Source of the DNA: an uncultured Bacteroidales bacterium
Lineage (GTDB): Bacteria > Bacteroidota > Bacteroidia > Bacteroidales > UBA932
Reading direction: 5' to 3'
NCBI GenBank assembly: GCA_944326385.1
Contig: CALVDT010000085.1
Span: 1 to 57,166, forward strand
Length of the DNA: 57,166 nt
In this document: positions 37,780 to 46,813 of the stretch, piece after piece
How positions within the stretch are numbered: position 1 is the stretch's first letter
How the letters are laid out: each line of letters begins with the position of its first letter
Notes under the pieces: generated by a model
The model's input: the letters and a program-made list of their open reading frames with translations, nothing else
Databases searched by the model: none
Told to the model about the DNA's origin: nothing
Made by a program: the position numbers and the translations under genes

Positions 37780-38811
37780 ATGGCTAAGGAAGTAGAAAAG
37801 GAAACTGCCGATGTGAATGCCGCGAAACTGAAAGCTCTGCAGGCTACCATCGACAAGATCGAGAAGGATTACGGGAAAGGCGCTATCATGAAGATGGGGG
37901 AAGACCAGCCAAAATGGGAAGTATCGGTAATTCCGAGCGGGTCCATCGCTCTTGACCACGCATTGGGGATAGGCGGCTATCCGAGAGGCCGTGTCATAGA
38001 AATCTTCGGGCCTGAATCAAGCGGCAAGACCACCCTTGCCATCCACGCCATCGCCCAGGCTCAGAAACAGGGAGGAATTGCAGCGATAATAGATGCAGAA
38101 CATGCATTCGACAGGACATATGCAAAAAACCTCGGAGTGAATCTCGACTCCCTGCTGATCTCGCAGCCGGACAACGGTGAGCAGGCCCTTGAAATCGCCG
38201 ACAATCTCATCCGCTCAGGCGCTATCGACATCATAGTGATCGACTCCGTAGCGGCCCTGACCCCAAAGGCGGAAATCGAAGGGGAGATGGGAGATGCGAA
38301 GATGGGGCTCCAGGCCAGACTCATGAGCCAGGCCCTCAGAAAACTGACCGCCAATATCAGCAAGACGAACACATGCTGCATATTCATAAACCAGCTCAGG
38401 GACAAGATCGGGGTGATGTTCGGGAATCCCGAGACCACTACCGGAGGAAACGCGCTGAAATTCTACGCATCAGTACGCGTGGATGTCAGAAGGACCACCC
38501 AGATAAAGGACGGTGAAGAGGCTCTCGGGAACAGGACCAGGGTGAAGATTGTCAAGAACAAGCTTGCCCCTCCTTTCAAGAAGGCGGAGTTCGACATAGT
38601 ATTCGGGGAAGGGATATCGCACATAGGTGAAATCATAGACCTCGGAGTGGAATTCGACATCATTAAGAAAAGCGGCTCATGGTTCAGCTACAACGAGACT
38701 AAACTTGCACAGGGACGCGAAGCGGTCAAGCAGCTTCTCACCGACAATGTGGAGCTGAGCGAAGAGATCGAGGGCAGGATCAGGGAAGCCATGGCAAACA
38801 TGAAAGATTAG
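37780..38811 (+). CDS. recA: Recombinase A
   Basis: A 343-residue DNA strand-exchange protein. Walker [10 protein letters not shown] lies at residues 77-85. Walker B and loop regions show [20 protein letters not shown] and [23 protein letters not shown] at 37780 ([17 protein letters not shown]) is used; an upstream in-frame ATG at 37729 coincides with the predicted transcription start. trpS follows after eight bases. Confidence 0.97.
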   Translation: MAKEVEKETADVNAAKLKALQATIDKIEKDYGKGAIMKMGEDQPKWEVSVIPSGSIALDHALGIGGYPRGRVIEIFGPESSGKTTLAIHAIAQAQKQGGIAAIIDAEHAFDRTYAKNLGVNLDSLLISQPDNGEQALEIADNLIRSGAIDIIVIDSVAALTPKAEIEGEMGDAKMGLQARLMSQALRKLTANISKTNTCCIFINQLRDKIGVMFGNPETTTGGNALKFYASVRVDVRRTTQIKDGEEALGNRTRVKIVKNKLAPPFKKAEFDIVFGEGISHIGEIIDLGVEFDIIKKSGSWFSYNETKLAQGREAVKQLLTDNVELSEEIEGRIREAMANMKD

Positions 38812-38819
38812 GAAAGGAT

Positions 38820-39809
38820 ATGGATACAGTATTGAGTGGAATCCGTTCTACAGGACATCTTCATCTCGGGAACTATTACGGCGCTCTCCGGAATTTCGTG
38901 AAGATACAGGATGACTACAGATGTTTCTTCTTCATTGCGGACCTGCATTCCCTGACGACACATCCCCACCCAGATGATTTCCATGCAGGCGTAAAAACCA
39001 TCCTGGCGGAATATCTGGCGGCAGGTCTCGATCCGGAGAAATCGGCCATCTACATCCAGAGCGACGTACCTGAAGTCTGCGAGCTTTATGTCCTGCTGAA
39101 CATGATAGCATATGTCGGAGAGCTTGAACGCACAGTCACATTCAAGGAAAAGGTCCGTCAGAATCCGAACAACGTCAACGCAGGACTTCTGACTTATCCT
39201 GTGCTGATGGCATCCGACATCCTGATCCACCGCGCCCAGTGGGTCCCTGTAGGAAAGGACCAGGAACAGCATCTGGAACTCGCCAGAGTATTTGCCCGCA
39301 GATTCAACAACATGTACGGGGTTGAACTGTTCCCCGAACCACGGAACCTTGTTTTCCCCGGCGGAGCTGTCAAGGTCCCCGGACTGGACGGAAGCGGCAA
39401 GATGGGCAAGAGCAACGGCAACGGAATTTACCTCTACGATGATGAAAAGACCATCACGAAGAAAGTGATGAAGGCCGTGACGGATTCAGGCCCTACCGAG
39501 CCGGATTCTCCCATGCCTGAGGTGATTGCGAACCTGTTCACCCTGCTGAGGCTGGTTTCGACGCCTGATACGGTCCAATATTTCACTGAGAAATGGAACG
39601 ACTGCAGCATCCGCTACGGAGACCTGAAAAAGCAGCTGGCCGCCGATATCTGCAAAGTCACACTTCCAATAAAGGAAAGGATAGATGCCATCTACAATGA
39701 TGACGCTTATCTGTCCAAGGTAGTGGCTTCAGGTCGTGAAAGGGCACGCGAGAGTGCGGCGGCGACGCTTTCCCTTGTAAGGAAGGCGATAGGTTTCAAA
39801 TCTTTCTGA
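38820..39809 (+). CDS. trpS: Tryptophanyl-tRNA synthetase
   Basis: A 329-residue class I synthetase. The HIGH-like motif is RSTGHLHLGNYYGAL (residues 9-23), and the KMSKS-like motif is GKMGKSNGNGIYL near residue 198. Length and motifs are standard. It is probably co-transcribed with recA, and a long hairpin follows 12 bases after its stop. Confidence 0.96.
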   Translation: MDTVLSGIRSTGHLHLGNYYGALRNFVKIQDDYRCFFFIADLHSLTTHPHPDDFHAGVKTILAEYLAAGLDPEKSAIYIQSDVPEVCELYVLLNMIAYVGELERTVTFKEKVRQNPNNVNAGLLTYPVLMASDILIHRAQWVPVGKDQEQHLELARVFARRFNNMYGVELFPEPRNLVFPGGAVKVPGLDGSGKMGKSNGNGIYLYDDEKTITKKVMKAVTDSGPTEPDSPMPEVIANLFTLLRLVSTPDTVQYFTEKWNDCSIRYGDLKKQLAADICKVTLPIKERIDAIYNDDAYLSKVVASGRERARESAAATLSLVRKAIGFKSF

Positions 39810-39821
39810 TTAATTTAGATT

Positions 39822-39878
39822 GGAGGCAGTAATTTTTTCCGGCACAGAAAAACAGTGCCGGAAATAAATTCTGCCTCC
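39822..39878 (+). terminator. Long hairpin after trpS
   Basis: Arms of about 24 bases beginning GGAGGCAG and ending CTGCCTCC, with inner perfect TCCGGCAC/GTGCCGGA around AGAAAAACA. A classic U-tract is missing (the tail is AACAATAAAAATAATTT), so it may terminate weakly or protect the 3' end. Confidence 0.55.
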
Positions 39879-39930
39879 AACAATAAAAATAATTTCGGAA
39901 ACCTGCACGGCAGCAGCAAAATTTTAAGTT

Positions 39931-41316
39931 ATGGAAATACTGGAGAAACAGAGAGAGTTCTTCCGCTGCGGAGGGACTCTTTCCGTAAAGCGGAGACTGG
40001 AACTTCTGAAACGGCTCGGAACCGAGATTTCAGCGAAAGAAGAAGAAATCATTGCCGCGCTGGCGGCAGACCTGGGCAAAAGCAGGACCGAAGCATACAT
40101 GACCGAGATCGGAATGACTCTCTCCGAACTGTCATATGCCATACGGAATCTGAAAAAATGGGCCAGGCCGCGCAAAGTCAGGACTCCGCTCGCCCAGTTC
40201 CCCGCCACAAGCAGAATCTTTCCCGAGCCTTACGGCAATGTTCTGGTGATGAGCCCGTGGAATTATCCGTTTCTGCTCTGCATGTCCCCGCTGATCAGCG
40301 CCATAGCTGCCGGAAACACCGCCATACTGAAACCGAGTGCCTACTCCCCTGCCTCATCGGCAGTGATCAGGAGAATCGTAGAGAAAGCCTTCCCGGAAGA
40401 GACTGCTGCAGTGGTGGAAGGCGGCCGTGAGGTGAATTCCGGCCTGCTGGAGGAGAAATTCGACTATATCTTCTTCACCGGAAGCAAGACGGTAGGACGG
40501 CTTGTGATGGAAAAGGCGGCACGTTATCTCACCCCTGTGACACTCGAACTGGGAGGGAAAAGCCCGGTGATAGTCACCCCTTCCGCGGACATCAGGGTAT
40601 CTGCTGCACGTATTGTATTCGGAAAATACCTGAATTGCGGCCAGACCTGCGTGGCTCCGGACTATGTCATTGTCCATGAAAGCATGGCAGACAGTTTCAT
40701 TGAAAACTGCCGCAGGGAAATACTTGGGATGTACGGACTCGACCAGATAGCCAATCCAGACTACGGGAAAATCATAAACAGGAAACATTTCGACAGACTC
40801 TGCTCCATAATGGATGAAATCAGGGAAAGATGCGTACATGGCGGCTGTACAGATCCTGACAAGCTGAAAATAGCCCCGTCCATATTCCTTATGGGCAGCA
40901 TTTCAGATCCGGAATGCGACAAGTTCCGTATCATGCAGGACGAAATCTTCGGCCCGCTTATGCCGGTCCTCACATACAGGGAACCGGAAGAAATAAAGGA
41001 TTACGTCGACAGGCATCCACGTCCCCTTGCCGCATATCTGTTCACAAACGACAAGAGACAGCGGAAATTCTTCCTTGAACACCTGCATTTCGGGGGCGGC
41101 TGCATAAATGACACTATCATCCACCTGGCGTCAGAGTCACTTCCGTTCGGAGGAGTGGGCGAAAGCGGGATGGGGCATTATCACGGACGGTTCGGGTTCG
41201 AGACCTTCTCGCATATGAAAAGCATTGTGGACAAGCCGTTCTGGCTTGATCTGCCCATGCGTTACCAGCCGTATACCGGGGAGAAGTTCCGCCTGATCAG
41301 GAAATTCCTGAAATAG
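39931..41316 (+). CDS. Aldehyde dehydrogenase, class 3-like
   Basis: A 461-residue NAD(P)-dependent aldehyde dehydrogenase. Signatures are VMSPWNYPFLLCMSPLISA, FTGSKTVGRLV, LELGGKSPVIV (catalytic Glu about residue 206) and YLNCGQTCVAPDYV (catalytic Cys about residue 240). The short N-terminus and overall length match the class 3 group (fatty or aromatic aldehydes). Neighbours give no clue to substrate. No hydrophobic membrane tail is present. Confidence 0.88.
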   Translation: MEILEKQREFFRCGGTLSVKRRLELLKRLGTEISAKEEEIIAALAADLGKSRTEAYMTEIGMTLSELSYAIRNLKKWARPRKVRTPLAQFPATSRIFPEPYGNVLVMSPWNYPFLLCMSPLISAIAAGNTAILKPSAYSPASSAVIRRIVEKAFPEETAAVVEGGREVNSGLLEEKFDYIFFTGSKTVGRLVMEKAARYLTPVTLELGGKSPVIVTPSADIRVSAARIVFGKYLNCGQTCVAPDYVIVHESMADSFIENCRREILGMYGLDQIANPDYGKIINRKHFDRLCSIMDEIRERCVHGGCTDPDKLKIAPSIFLMGSISDPECDKFRIMQDEIFGPLMPVLTYREPEEIKDYVDRHPRPLAAYLFTNDKRQRKFFLEHLHFGGGCINDTIIHLASESLPFGGVGESGMGHYHGRFGFETFSHMKSIVDKPFWLDLPMRYQPYTGEKFRLIRKFLK

Positions 41317-41328
41317 CGGCGGAACGAT

Positions 41329-42270
41329 TCACGGTTCGGCTATGAGACAGCGGGAAAGTTTTTCCGCCATTTCCGGTTCAAGCACTCCGGCCTCAGACAA
41401 AGCCTCGACAGTCCATGACGACTGCGGATTATGCTCCCTGAAAAGGACTATTCCCCTTGCTGCATACGGGCCGATATACGGATGGTTCCTAAGAGAATCG
41501 GCCGGCAAGGTCCATAGCGGATACGGTCTGGCGTTATCCTCGCTGACAGTTATCAGATCAGAAAGCGCATCGAATTTCTCCTTGTCGAATCTCCGGATAT
41601 CCATGAGCTGCTCCTTATAGGAATACGAGCCTCCCAACCTGCCGCGGAATTCCACCATCCTTGCAGCGAAATACCCGCCTATGCCTGGAAGCTGGTCGAA
41701 TGCAGCCGAATCCGCCCTGTTCAGATCTATCAGAGGAATATCGATATATGGTTCAAGGCGGGAATAAACCGAATCCGCCACCACGAAAGACTTGGCGAAA
41801 TCCGACTTGCGACGGAACACTCCTCCCTTCCGGCGGTAATTGTCGATAGACATGGCCTGGCGCTCTGTGAAACCGAGCCTGACAAGATCCGCGACTGCAA
41901 CTGTATTCGGGTTGAACCTGAAGCTTTCCACACTCCGCGGTGCAGCCTTCTTTCTCACGGCCTCCACAGAGGGATGATGCCTTGATTCCTGTTTCACCAC
42001 ATAAGAAGGCTTTCCGCGTACTGTTCCTTCCATGGATTCCAGCCGTTCCTGAGGCAGCGGCTTCAATATGGACTCGGCCAACGCCTTGTCAATCACAAAG
42101 ACGGTATCAGGCGAATCCTTGTTTTCAAGGATCTTCAGGACCGAAGCCTTGTGGATGAACAAGGCCGACTGATACCCGATAATCACGAAAACAAGAGCGG
42201 CGACTCCGGCCGCAAAAGATGAATTCAATCCCCGCCGTCTGTCTCCGGGGTCATGTCTGTCTTTTTCCAT
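41329..42270 (-). CDS. ComEA-like helix-hairpin-helix membrane protein
   Basis: A 313-residue protein with one N-terminal transmembrane helix (about residues 19-40) and tandem helix-hairpin-helix motifs in its C-terminal 190 residues: VADLVRLGFTERQAMSI, IDLNRADSAAFDQLPGIGG and LRNHPYIGPYAARGI. HhH domains bind DNA non-specifically, and ComEA uses one in DNA uptake. Whether this protein serves uptake is unknown. Its start lies inside the end of rsmI (46-base overlap), with no later Met before the membrane helix. Confidence 0.75.
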   Translation of the reverse strand: MEKDRHDPGDRRRGLNSSFAAGVAALVFVIIGYQSALFIHKASVLKILENKDSPDTVFVIDKALAESILKPLPQERLESMEGTVRGKPSYVVKQESRHHPSVEAVRKKAAPRSVESFRFNPNTVAVADLVRLGFTERQAMSIDNYRRKGGVFRRKSDFAKSFVVADSVYSRLEPYIDIPLIDLNRADSAAFDQLPGIGGYFAARMVEFRGRLGGSYSYKEQLMDIRRFDKEKFDALSDLITVSEDNARPYPLWTLPADSLRNHPYIGPYAARGIVLFREHNPQSSWTVEALSEAGVLEPEMAEKLSRCLIAEP

Positions 42271-42968
42271 CTGTCCTTCTCCAGCACTTTCTCCTTTTCA
42301 GGAGCCCCCTCCACGATAATTACTATCTCGCCTTTCGGCTCATGGGCGGAATACCACCGAGCCACATCACTCAATGTCCCGCGCTTATGTTCCTCGAATT
42401 TCTTTGATATCTCCCTTGCCACCGAACAGCCGCGGTCTTCACCGAAGAATTCCATGAACTGCTGCAAAGTCTTCACCAGCCGGTACGGGGATTCATAGAA
42501 AATCATGGTCCTTTTCTCCTCCGCAAGCTCCGCCAACCTCGTCATACGGCCCTTCTTCACCGGAAGGAAACCCTCAAAGCAGAATCTGTCGCACGGGAGG
42601 CCGGAACTGACCAGTGCCGGGACAAATGCCGTTGCCCCCGGGAGAGTCTCCACATCTATACCTTCTTCCACGCACGTCCTTACAAGAAGAAATCCCGGAT
42701 CGGAAATACCCGGAGTGCCGGCATCACTTATCAGCGCCACAGTCAGACCCGAGAGTATCCTCTCTTTTATTGCAGACACAGTCTTGTGCTCGTTGAACTT
42801 GTGATGGGACTCCAGACGGCCGTGGATATCATAACGCTTCAGAAGCACGGAACTCGTCCTGGTATCCTCTGCAAGAATCAGGTCGGCCGACTTCAGGACA
42901 TCCACTGCCCTGAAAGTCATGTCTTCGAGATTTCCGACCGGAGTCGGCACGATAAAAAGTTTCCCCAT
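42225..42968 (-). CDS. rsmI: 16S rRNA 2'-O-ribose C1402 methyltransferase
   Basis: A 247-residue SAM-dependent methyltransferase of the tetrapyrrole-methylase fold. Motifs: [55 protein letters not shown] and [16 protein letters not shown]. The C-terminal tail is charged and extends over the start of the HhH gene. Confidence 0.95.
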   Translation of the reverse strand: MGKLFIVPTPVGNLEDMTFRAVDVLKSADLILAEDTRTSSVLLKRYDIHGRLESHHKFNEHKTVSAIKERILSGLTVALISDAGTPGISDPGFLLVRTCVEEGIDVETLPGATAFVPALVSSGLPCDRFCFEGFLPVKKGRMTRLAELAEEKRTMIFYESPYRLVKTLQQFMEFFGEDRGCSVAREISKKFEEHKRGTLSDVARWYSAHEPKGEIVIIVEGAPEKEKVLEKDRWKKTDMTPETDGGD

Positions 42969-43007
42969 AAATCACTTCGGGATGTTTCCTCTGAATTATT
43001 ATTTGAC

Positions 43008-43015
43008 TAAATTTG
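43008..43015 (+). promoter_or_regulatory. Candidate -7 box of tdk
   Basis: TAAATTTG matches TAnnTTTG, 26 bases before the ATG at 43042, which supports that start over the longer frame. Confidence 0.45.
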
Positions 43016-43041
43016 CATCCCGGGACTACAAATGTAAGGAA

Positions 43042-43638
43042 ATGTTTTCAGAATGCGCAAAAAAAGCAGGCTCCATTGAAGTGATCTGCGGTTCTATGTT
43101 CTCCGGCAAGACCGAAGAACTTATCAGAAGGCTCAAAAGGGCACAGTTTGCCAATCAGAAGGTGGAAATCTACAAGCCTGCCATCGATGTCAGATATTCG
43201 GAAGACCAGGTAGTGTCCCATGATTGCCACAGCATTCCTTCCACCCCGATAGACACCCCTGCCAGCATGCTTCTCCTTTCCAGCGACGTGGATGTGGTCG
43301 GGATAGACGAGGCCCAGTTCTTCGATGATACGATAGTGGAAGTGGCCCAGACACTGGCGAACAGGGGGATAAGGGTGATAATAGCCGGTCTGGATACCGA
43401 CTTCTCGGGAAAGCCTTTCGGGCCCATGCCTGCCCTGATGGCCGTAGCGGAGGATGTCCAGAAAGTCCATGCCATCTGTGTCAAATGCGGCAGCCCTGCA
43501 AACAATTCCCACCGTCTTTCCGGAGACGCCAGCCTTGTGGTCCTCGGGGAAAAGGATGTCTACGAACCGCTCTGCAGACATTGTTACAATCAGGCTATAG
43601 AAAACGAATCAGAAGGAGGATTTCCGGGTCGGGCGTAA
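43042..43638 (+). CDS. tdk: Thymidine kinase
   Basis: A 198-residue type II thymidine kinase for nucleoside salvage. The P-loop is [12 protein letters not shown] at residues 16-27. Also seen are [12 protein letters not shown], the lid region and a C-terminal zinc site CVKCGSP...CRHC. ATG at 43042 gives the standard N-terminus. It complements deoC in this window in deoxynucleoside use, though the two are 27 kb apart. Confidence 0.94.
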   Translation: MFSECAKKAGSIEVICGSMFSGKTEELIRRLKRAQFANQKVEIYKPAIDVRYSEDQVVSHDCHSIPSTPIDTPASMLLLSSDVDVVGIDEAQFFDDTIVEVAQTLANRGIRVIIAGLDTDFSGKPFGPMPALMAVAEDVQKVHAICVKCGSPANNSHRLSGDASLVVLGEKDVYEPLCRHCYNQAIENESEGGFPGRA

Positions 43639-43663
43639 CGCAGAAAACGCACTTATGGGCATC

Positions 43664-44548
43664 TCACCGTCCGGACCTTGGATGGCTGGCAAGAATAGTC
43701 TCCTGCCATGTCCTGGTATCTATATGCGTATAGATTTCCGTAGTCAGAATACTCTCGTGCCCCAGCATCTCCTGTACAGCCCGCAGATCCGCCCCGTTCG
43801 CTATCAGATGGGTGGCGAAGGAATGCCTGAGGGAATGCGGGGAAATCTGCTTGTTCACGCCTGCGGCCATTGCTGCTGTCCTGACCAGATTGAATGCCGA
43901 CACGCGCGAAAGTCTCCCGCCGCGGGCATTCAGGAACACCATATCTGCAGACAAAGCCCCCGAAGGTTCCGGCCTTGCGGCAAGATATGACTGCAAGGCG
44001 GACGATGCCATCTCCCCGAGCGGAACAAGTCTCTGCTTGTCCCCTTTGCCTGTGATCCTGACGAAGCCCTCTTTGAAGAAGACATCCGTCACCTTCAATC
44101 CCACTGCCTCAGACACCCTGAGTCCACAGCCATACAACACTTCAAGCAATGCCCTGTCCCTCAGCCCCTTCCAGTCATCGGCAGCAACAGATGAAATCAT
44201 GGCATCCACTTCTTCCACCGACAATATGTCCGGAAGTTTCCTGCCGATCTTGGGAAAATCCATCTTGTCGCACGGATTGTCCTTGATATAGCCTTCGAGT
44301 ATAAGATAATTGAAAAAAGAACGCAAGGCGCTCAATATGCGCGCCTGCGTTCTTTTTGTCATGGACGACTGTCTGCCGGAAAAATACCCGGCGATCTCTT
44401 GCGGGCCTGCCGTATCGGGAGCACAGCCCGCAGTCTCGAAAAACTGTCTTACATCTGACAGATAAGCCGAGACGGTATTGTCCGACATGGCTCTCTCTAT
44501 CTTGAGATATGAACCATATTCCCTGATTATCTGTCCGGCATCCAGCAT
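43664..44548 (-). CDS. xerD: Tyrosine recombinase XerC/XerD type
   Basis: A 294-residue tyrosine recombinase. The N-terminal SAM-like core-binding domain spans about residues 8-90. The catalytic set is Arg144 (GLRVSEAVG), Lys in TGKGDKQR, His238-x-x-Arg241 (HSLRHSFATHL), His264 (LGHES) and Tyr273. The size and lack of nearby mobile genes suggest the chromosome-dimer-resolving recombinase rather than a phage integrase. The gene overlaps the M49 peptidase stop by one base. Confidence 0.88.
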   Translation of the reverse strand: MLDAGQIIREYGSYLKIERAMSDNTVSAYLSDVRQFFETAGCAPDTAGPQEIAGYFSGRQSSMTKRTQARILSALRSFFNYLILEGYIKDNPCDKMDFPKIGRKLPDILSVEEVDAMISSVAADDWKGLRDRALLEVLYGCGLRVSEAVGLKVTDVFFKEGFVRITGKGDKQRLVPLGEMASSALQSYLAARPEPSGALSADMVFLNARGGRLSRVSAFNLVRTAAMAAGVNKQISPHSLRHSFATHLIANGADLRAVQEMLGHESILTTEIYTHIDTRTWQETILASHPRSGR

Positions 44549-46563
44549 CAGAGCGTAGCGTATTTACTGCCGTAGTGCATCATCTGGCCCAGATAATCGT
44601 CAGGATATTCCACACGGTAATCCACGATTTTCCCGTTTTTCTCCACTGGGACGATCTCCGGATTCACAAATCCGCCATACGGTTTCAGATTGAGAGCCTT
44701 ATACCTCTCAAGGACTTCCTTGTGGAGTTCAGGATCGATATTGACGGCATATTTCTCGACAAGAGCCTTGCCGGCAGCGTAATCGCCTTCCGACTTGATC
44801 CTCTGAATTTCCGCCAGGAGCCTGCCGAACAGACCGCGGAGAGCCTCGTAATCATTAACCACGAAATAAGTCTTCCCGTCACGCACCTTCTTTTCTATCA
44901 CGTTACCGGCCTTCCCCTGTTCATAACACCATTCTGCAATCAGTTTCCTGTTCTGCATATGGGCTTCGGTATTTTTCTTGCCAAGCTCCACGCGGGTGAA
45001 CTGGACCATGATACCGTTTCTGATATAATTCGAATACTGAGGCTTGTAAGCTTCCGCGTCAGGCATGATTCCAAGTTCGACAAGCTTTGGATCGGCTATG
45101 TAGTACAACCCGAACAGATCCGCACGTGTCTCCTCGAGAGTCGAACTGTACTCGCATAGAGCGTTTGCCGGAGTCCCGGGAAGCAGCTGGCCGGAGCCGT
45201 GACCAAGACATTCATGAAGATCGGTGTGTATCTCATCGGTAATTGAGAGATATTTTCTGGCTGCAGCGATTTCATCCTCGGACCAGGCGAATTCCTTCAA
45301 TGTGCTGTTCGGGGATTCCTGGGCAGCAAGATCATAGGCATGGGTGATGTTCGCGATGGTCACTGACTTGGAGCCGTAATCGCGCCTTATCCAGTCGGCA
45401 TTCGGAAGATTGATGCCGATAGGTGTGGACGGGTAACAGTCTCCGGCCAGAGTCGTCGCATCAATCACTTTCGCCGACACGCCCTTGACCACAGGCTTCT
45501 TGAATCTCTTGTCCACAGGGGAGTTATCCTCGAACCACTGCGCATTTTCACTGATTATGCCGGTACGTACCGAAGCGGCATGGTCCTTGATATTCACGAG
45601 CCCCTCCCATGTAGCCTTCCTGCCGAGAGGATCATTGTAATCCTCTACAAAGCCGTTCACGAAATCCACTGTCCCGAGAGTGTCCTGCAGCCATTCGATA
45701 TTGTACTCATCCCACAGCTTCAGATCACCTGTCCTGTAATATTCGACAAGAAGCGAAATGTATTTCTTCTGGGCCTCGTTCTCTGCGACGGCTTTCGCCT
45801 TTTCCAGTTCTCCGACTATCTTCTCGAGAGCCGGACCGTAGAGCCCGCCTATCCGGTAAACCTCTTCCCTTATGACTCCATCAGGGTCTTTCACCACCTT
45901 GCTGTTCAATCCGTAGGATATCGGTGTCGGGTCATCTGCATCCACCATGCCGGCATAGAACTTCTCGACTTCCGCCCTGGTCACATTCTCATAGAAATTC
46001 ACTGCCGATTCAGCTACAATGTCACCCGTCTTGTCGATGGATTTCCTGTGCGGATAAAGATCCGGATCATATATGCCGGCAAGCAGGGTATCGGCATCCT
46101 GTTCAAGGCCTACAGACACCAGCAATGTCCTGAAATATGCCTCCGGGCACTCCGGGAAGAACTTGTCCTCTGCATAGTGATGGTGTATGCCGTTGCTGAA
46201 GAACACTCTCTTGGCATATACTATGAAATCCTGGAATTCCTTGCAGTCCCTGTCCCCGTCGTATTCGCTTATTATGGTCTCTATCGCCTTCCTTATGGGA
46301 AGATTGACCTTGCAGTTCTGGACCCAGATGATATCCCTGCCGTATTTGGCGGCTTCCCCGAGATGATACACATATTCCTTCTGCTGCAGAGTCAGATCAT
46401 CCCAGCCGGGAATCTGATAACGCATGATCTTGAGATCGGCGAATTCATCTATCAGATACCTGAAATCACCGGAAGCCTTCTTCTGGCCGGCATCCCCGCA
46501 GGAAGCCAGCACGGCCAATGTCCCTAATGAAACAATCATTTTACCAAATTTTGCCATTTCCAT
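44548..46563 (-). CDS. Dipeptidyl peptidase III-like lipoprotein (M49)
   Basis: A 671-residue metallopeptidase of family M49, which removes dipeptides from N-termini. The hallmark HECLGH (HExxxH) begins at about residue 450, and the second motif EETRADLFGLYYI follows about 30 residues later. The signal ending LAVLASC (Cys22) makes it a lipoprotein, so it acts outside the cytoplasm. An in-frame ATG at 46557 is an alternative start. A repeat element fills the leader, and the likely promoter lies beyond it at 46755-46762. Confidence 0.9.
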   Translation of the reverse strand: MEMAKFGKMIVSLGTLAVLASCGDAGQKKASGDFRYLIDEFADLKIMRYQIPGWDDLTLQQKEYVYHLGEAAKYGRDIIWVQNCKVNLPIRKAIETIISEYDGDRDCKEFQDFIVYAKRVFFSNGIHHHYAEDKFFPECPEAYFRTLLVSVGLEQDADTLLAGIYDPDLYPHRKSIDKTGDIVAESAVNFYENVTRAEVEKFYAGMVDADDPTPISYGLNSKVVKDPDGVIREEVYRIGGLYGPALEKIVGELEKAKAVAENEAQKKYISLLVEYYRTGDLKLWDEYNIEWLQDTLGTVDFVNGFVEDYNDPLGRKATWEGLVNIKDHAASVRTGIISENAQWFEDNSPVDKRFKKPVVKGVSAKVIDATTLAGDCYPSTPIGINLPNADWIRRDYGSKSVTIANITHAYDLAAQESPNSTLKEFAWSEDEIAAARKYLSITDEIHTDLHECLGHGSGQLLPGTPANALCEYSSTLEETRADLFGLYYIADPKLVELGIMPDAEAYKPQYSNYIRNGIMVQFTRVELGKKNTEAHMQNRKLIAEWCYEQGKAGNVIEKKVRDGKTYFVVNDYEALRGLFGRLLAEIQRIKSEGDYAAGKALVEKYAVNIDPELHKEVLERYKALNLKPYGGFVNPEIVPVEKNGKIVDYRVEYPDDYLGQMMHYGSKYATL

Positions 46564-46573
46564 TCAATTGAAA

Positions 46574-46741
46574 TAACGTCAGTTCGATGAATTATTCTAC
46601 TTAGTATCGGAGACTTCGTCGAACTGACGTTACTATTTCTTCGAAATCTCTCTTTTATCTACGTGTCTCCCCTCTTCCCGAATCCTCTAAAAGAGGTGGT
46701 TCTCTGAAATTCACTCCGTTCTTTTCATCGAACTCACGTTA
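46574..46741 (+). repeat. Palindromic intergenic repeat, copy C
   Basis: A 168-base copy. Arms TAACGTCAGTTCGATGAA (from 46574) and TTCGTCGAACTGACGTTA pair along 18 bases around a 23-base loop. TTTCTTCGAAATC follows, then CCTCT/AGAGG, then an end TTCATCGAACTCACGTTA that is an inverted relative of the left end. It is shorter than copy B: the central GC palindromes are missing. Confidence 0.8.
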
Positions 46742-46754
46742 AAATAATGAAATG

Positions 46755-46762
46755 CAAAATTA
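46755..46762 (-). promoter_or_regulatory. Candidate -7 box of the M49 peptidase gene
   Basis: Minus strand TAATTTTG. The 28 bases around it match the rlmN promoter region. If used, repeat copy C is transcribed as a leader of roughly 185 bases. Confidence 0.4.
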
Positions 46763-46770
46763 GGAACTGT

Positions 46771-46800
46771 TTTGAAATTTTTCAAAAATTTCTATTTTTG
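46771..46800 (+). promoter_or_regulatory. Promoter of the clostripain-like gene
   Basis: TTTG at 46771-46774, 18 bases, TATTTTTG at 46793-46800. The ATG at 46814 follows 13 bases later, so longer frames are excluded. Confidence 0.55.
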
Positions 46801-46813
46801 CCGCTTGTATCGC

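Noticed and set aside
43664..44548. Phage or integrative-element integrase
   Set aside because: The tyrosine recombinase is of Xer size and has no attachment repeats, tRNA gene or phage genes around it.
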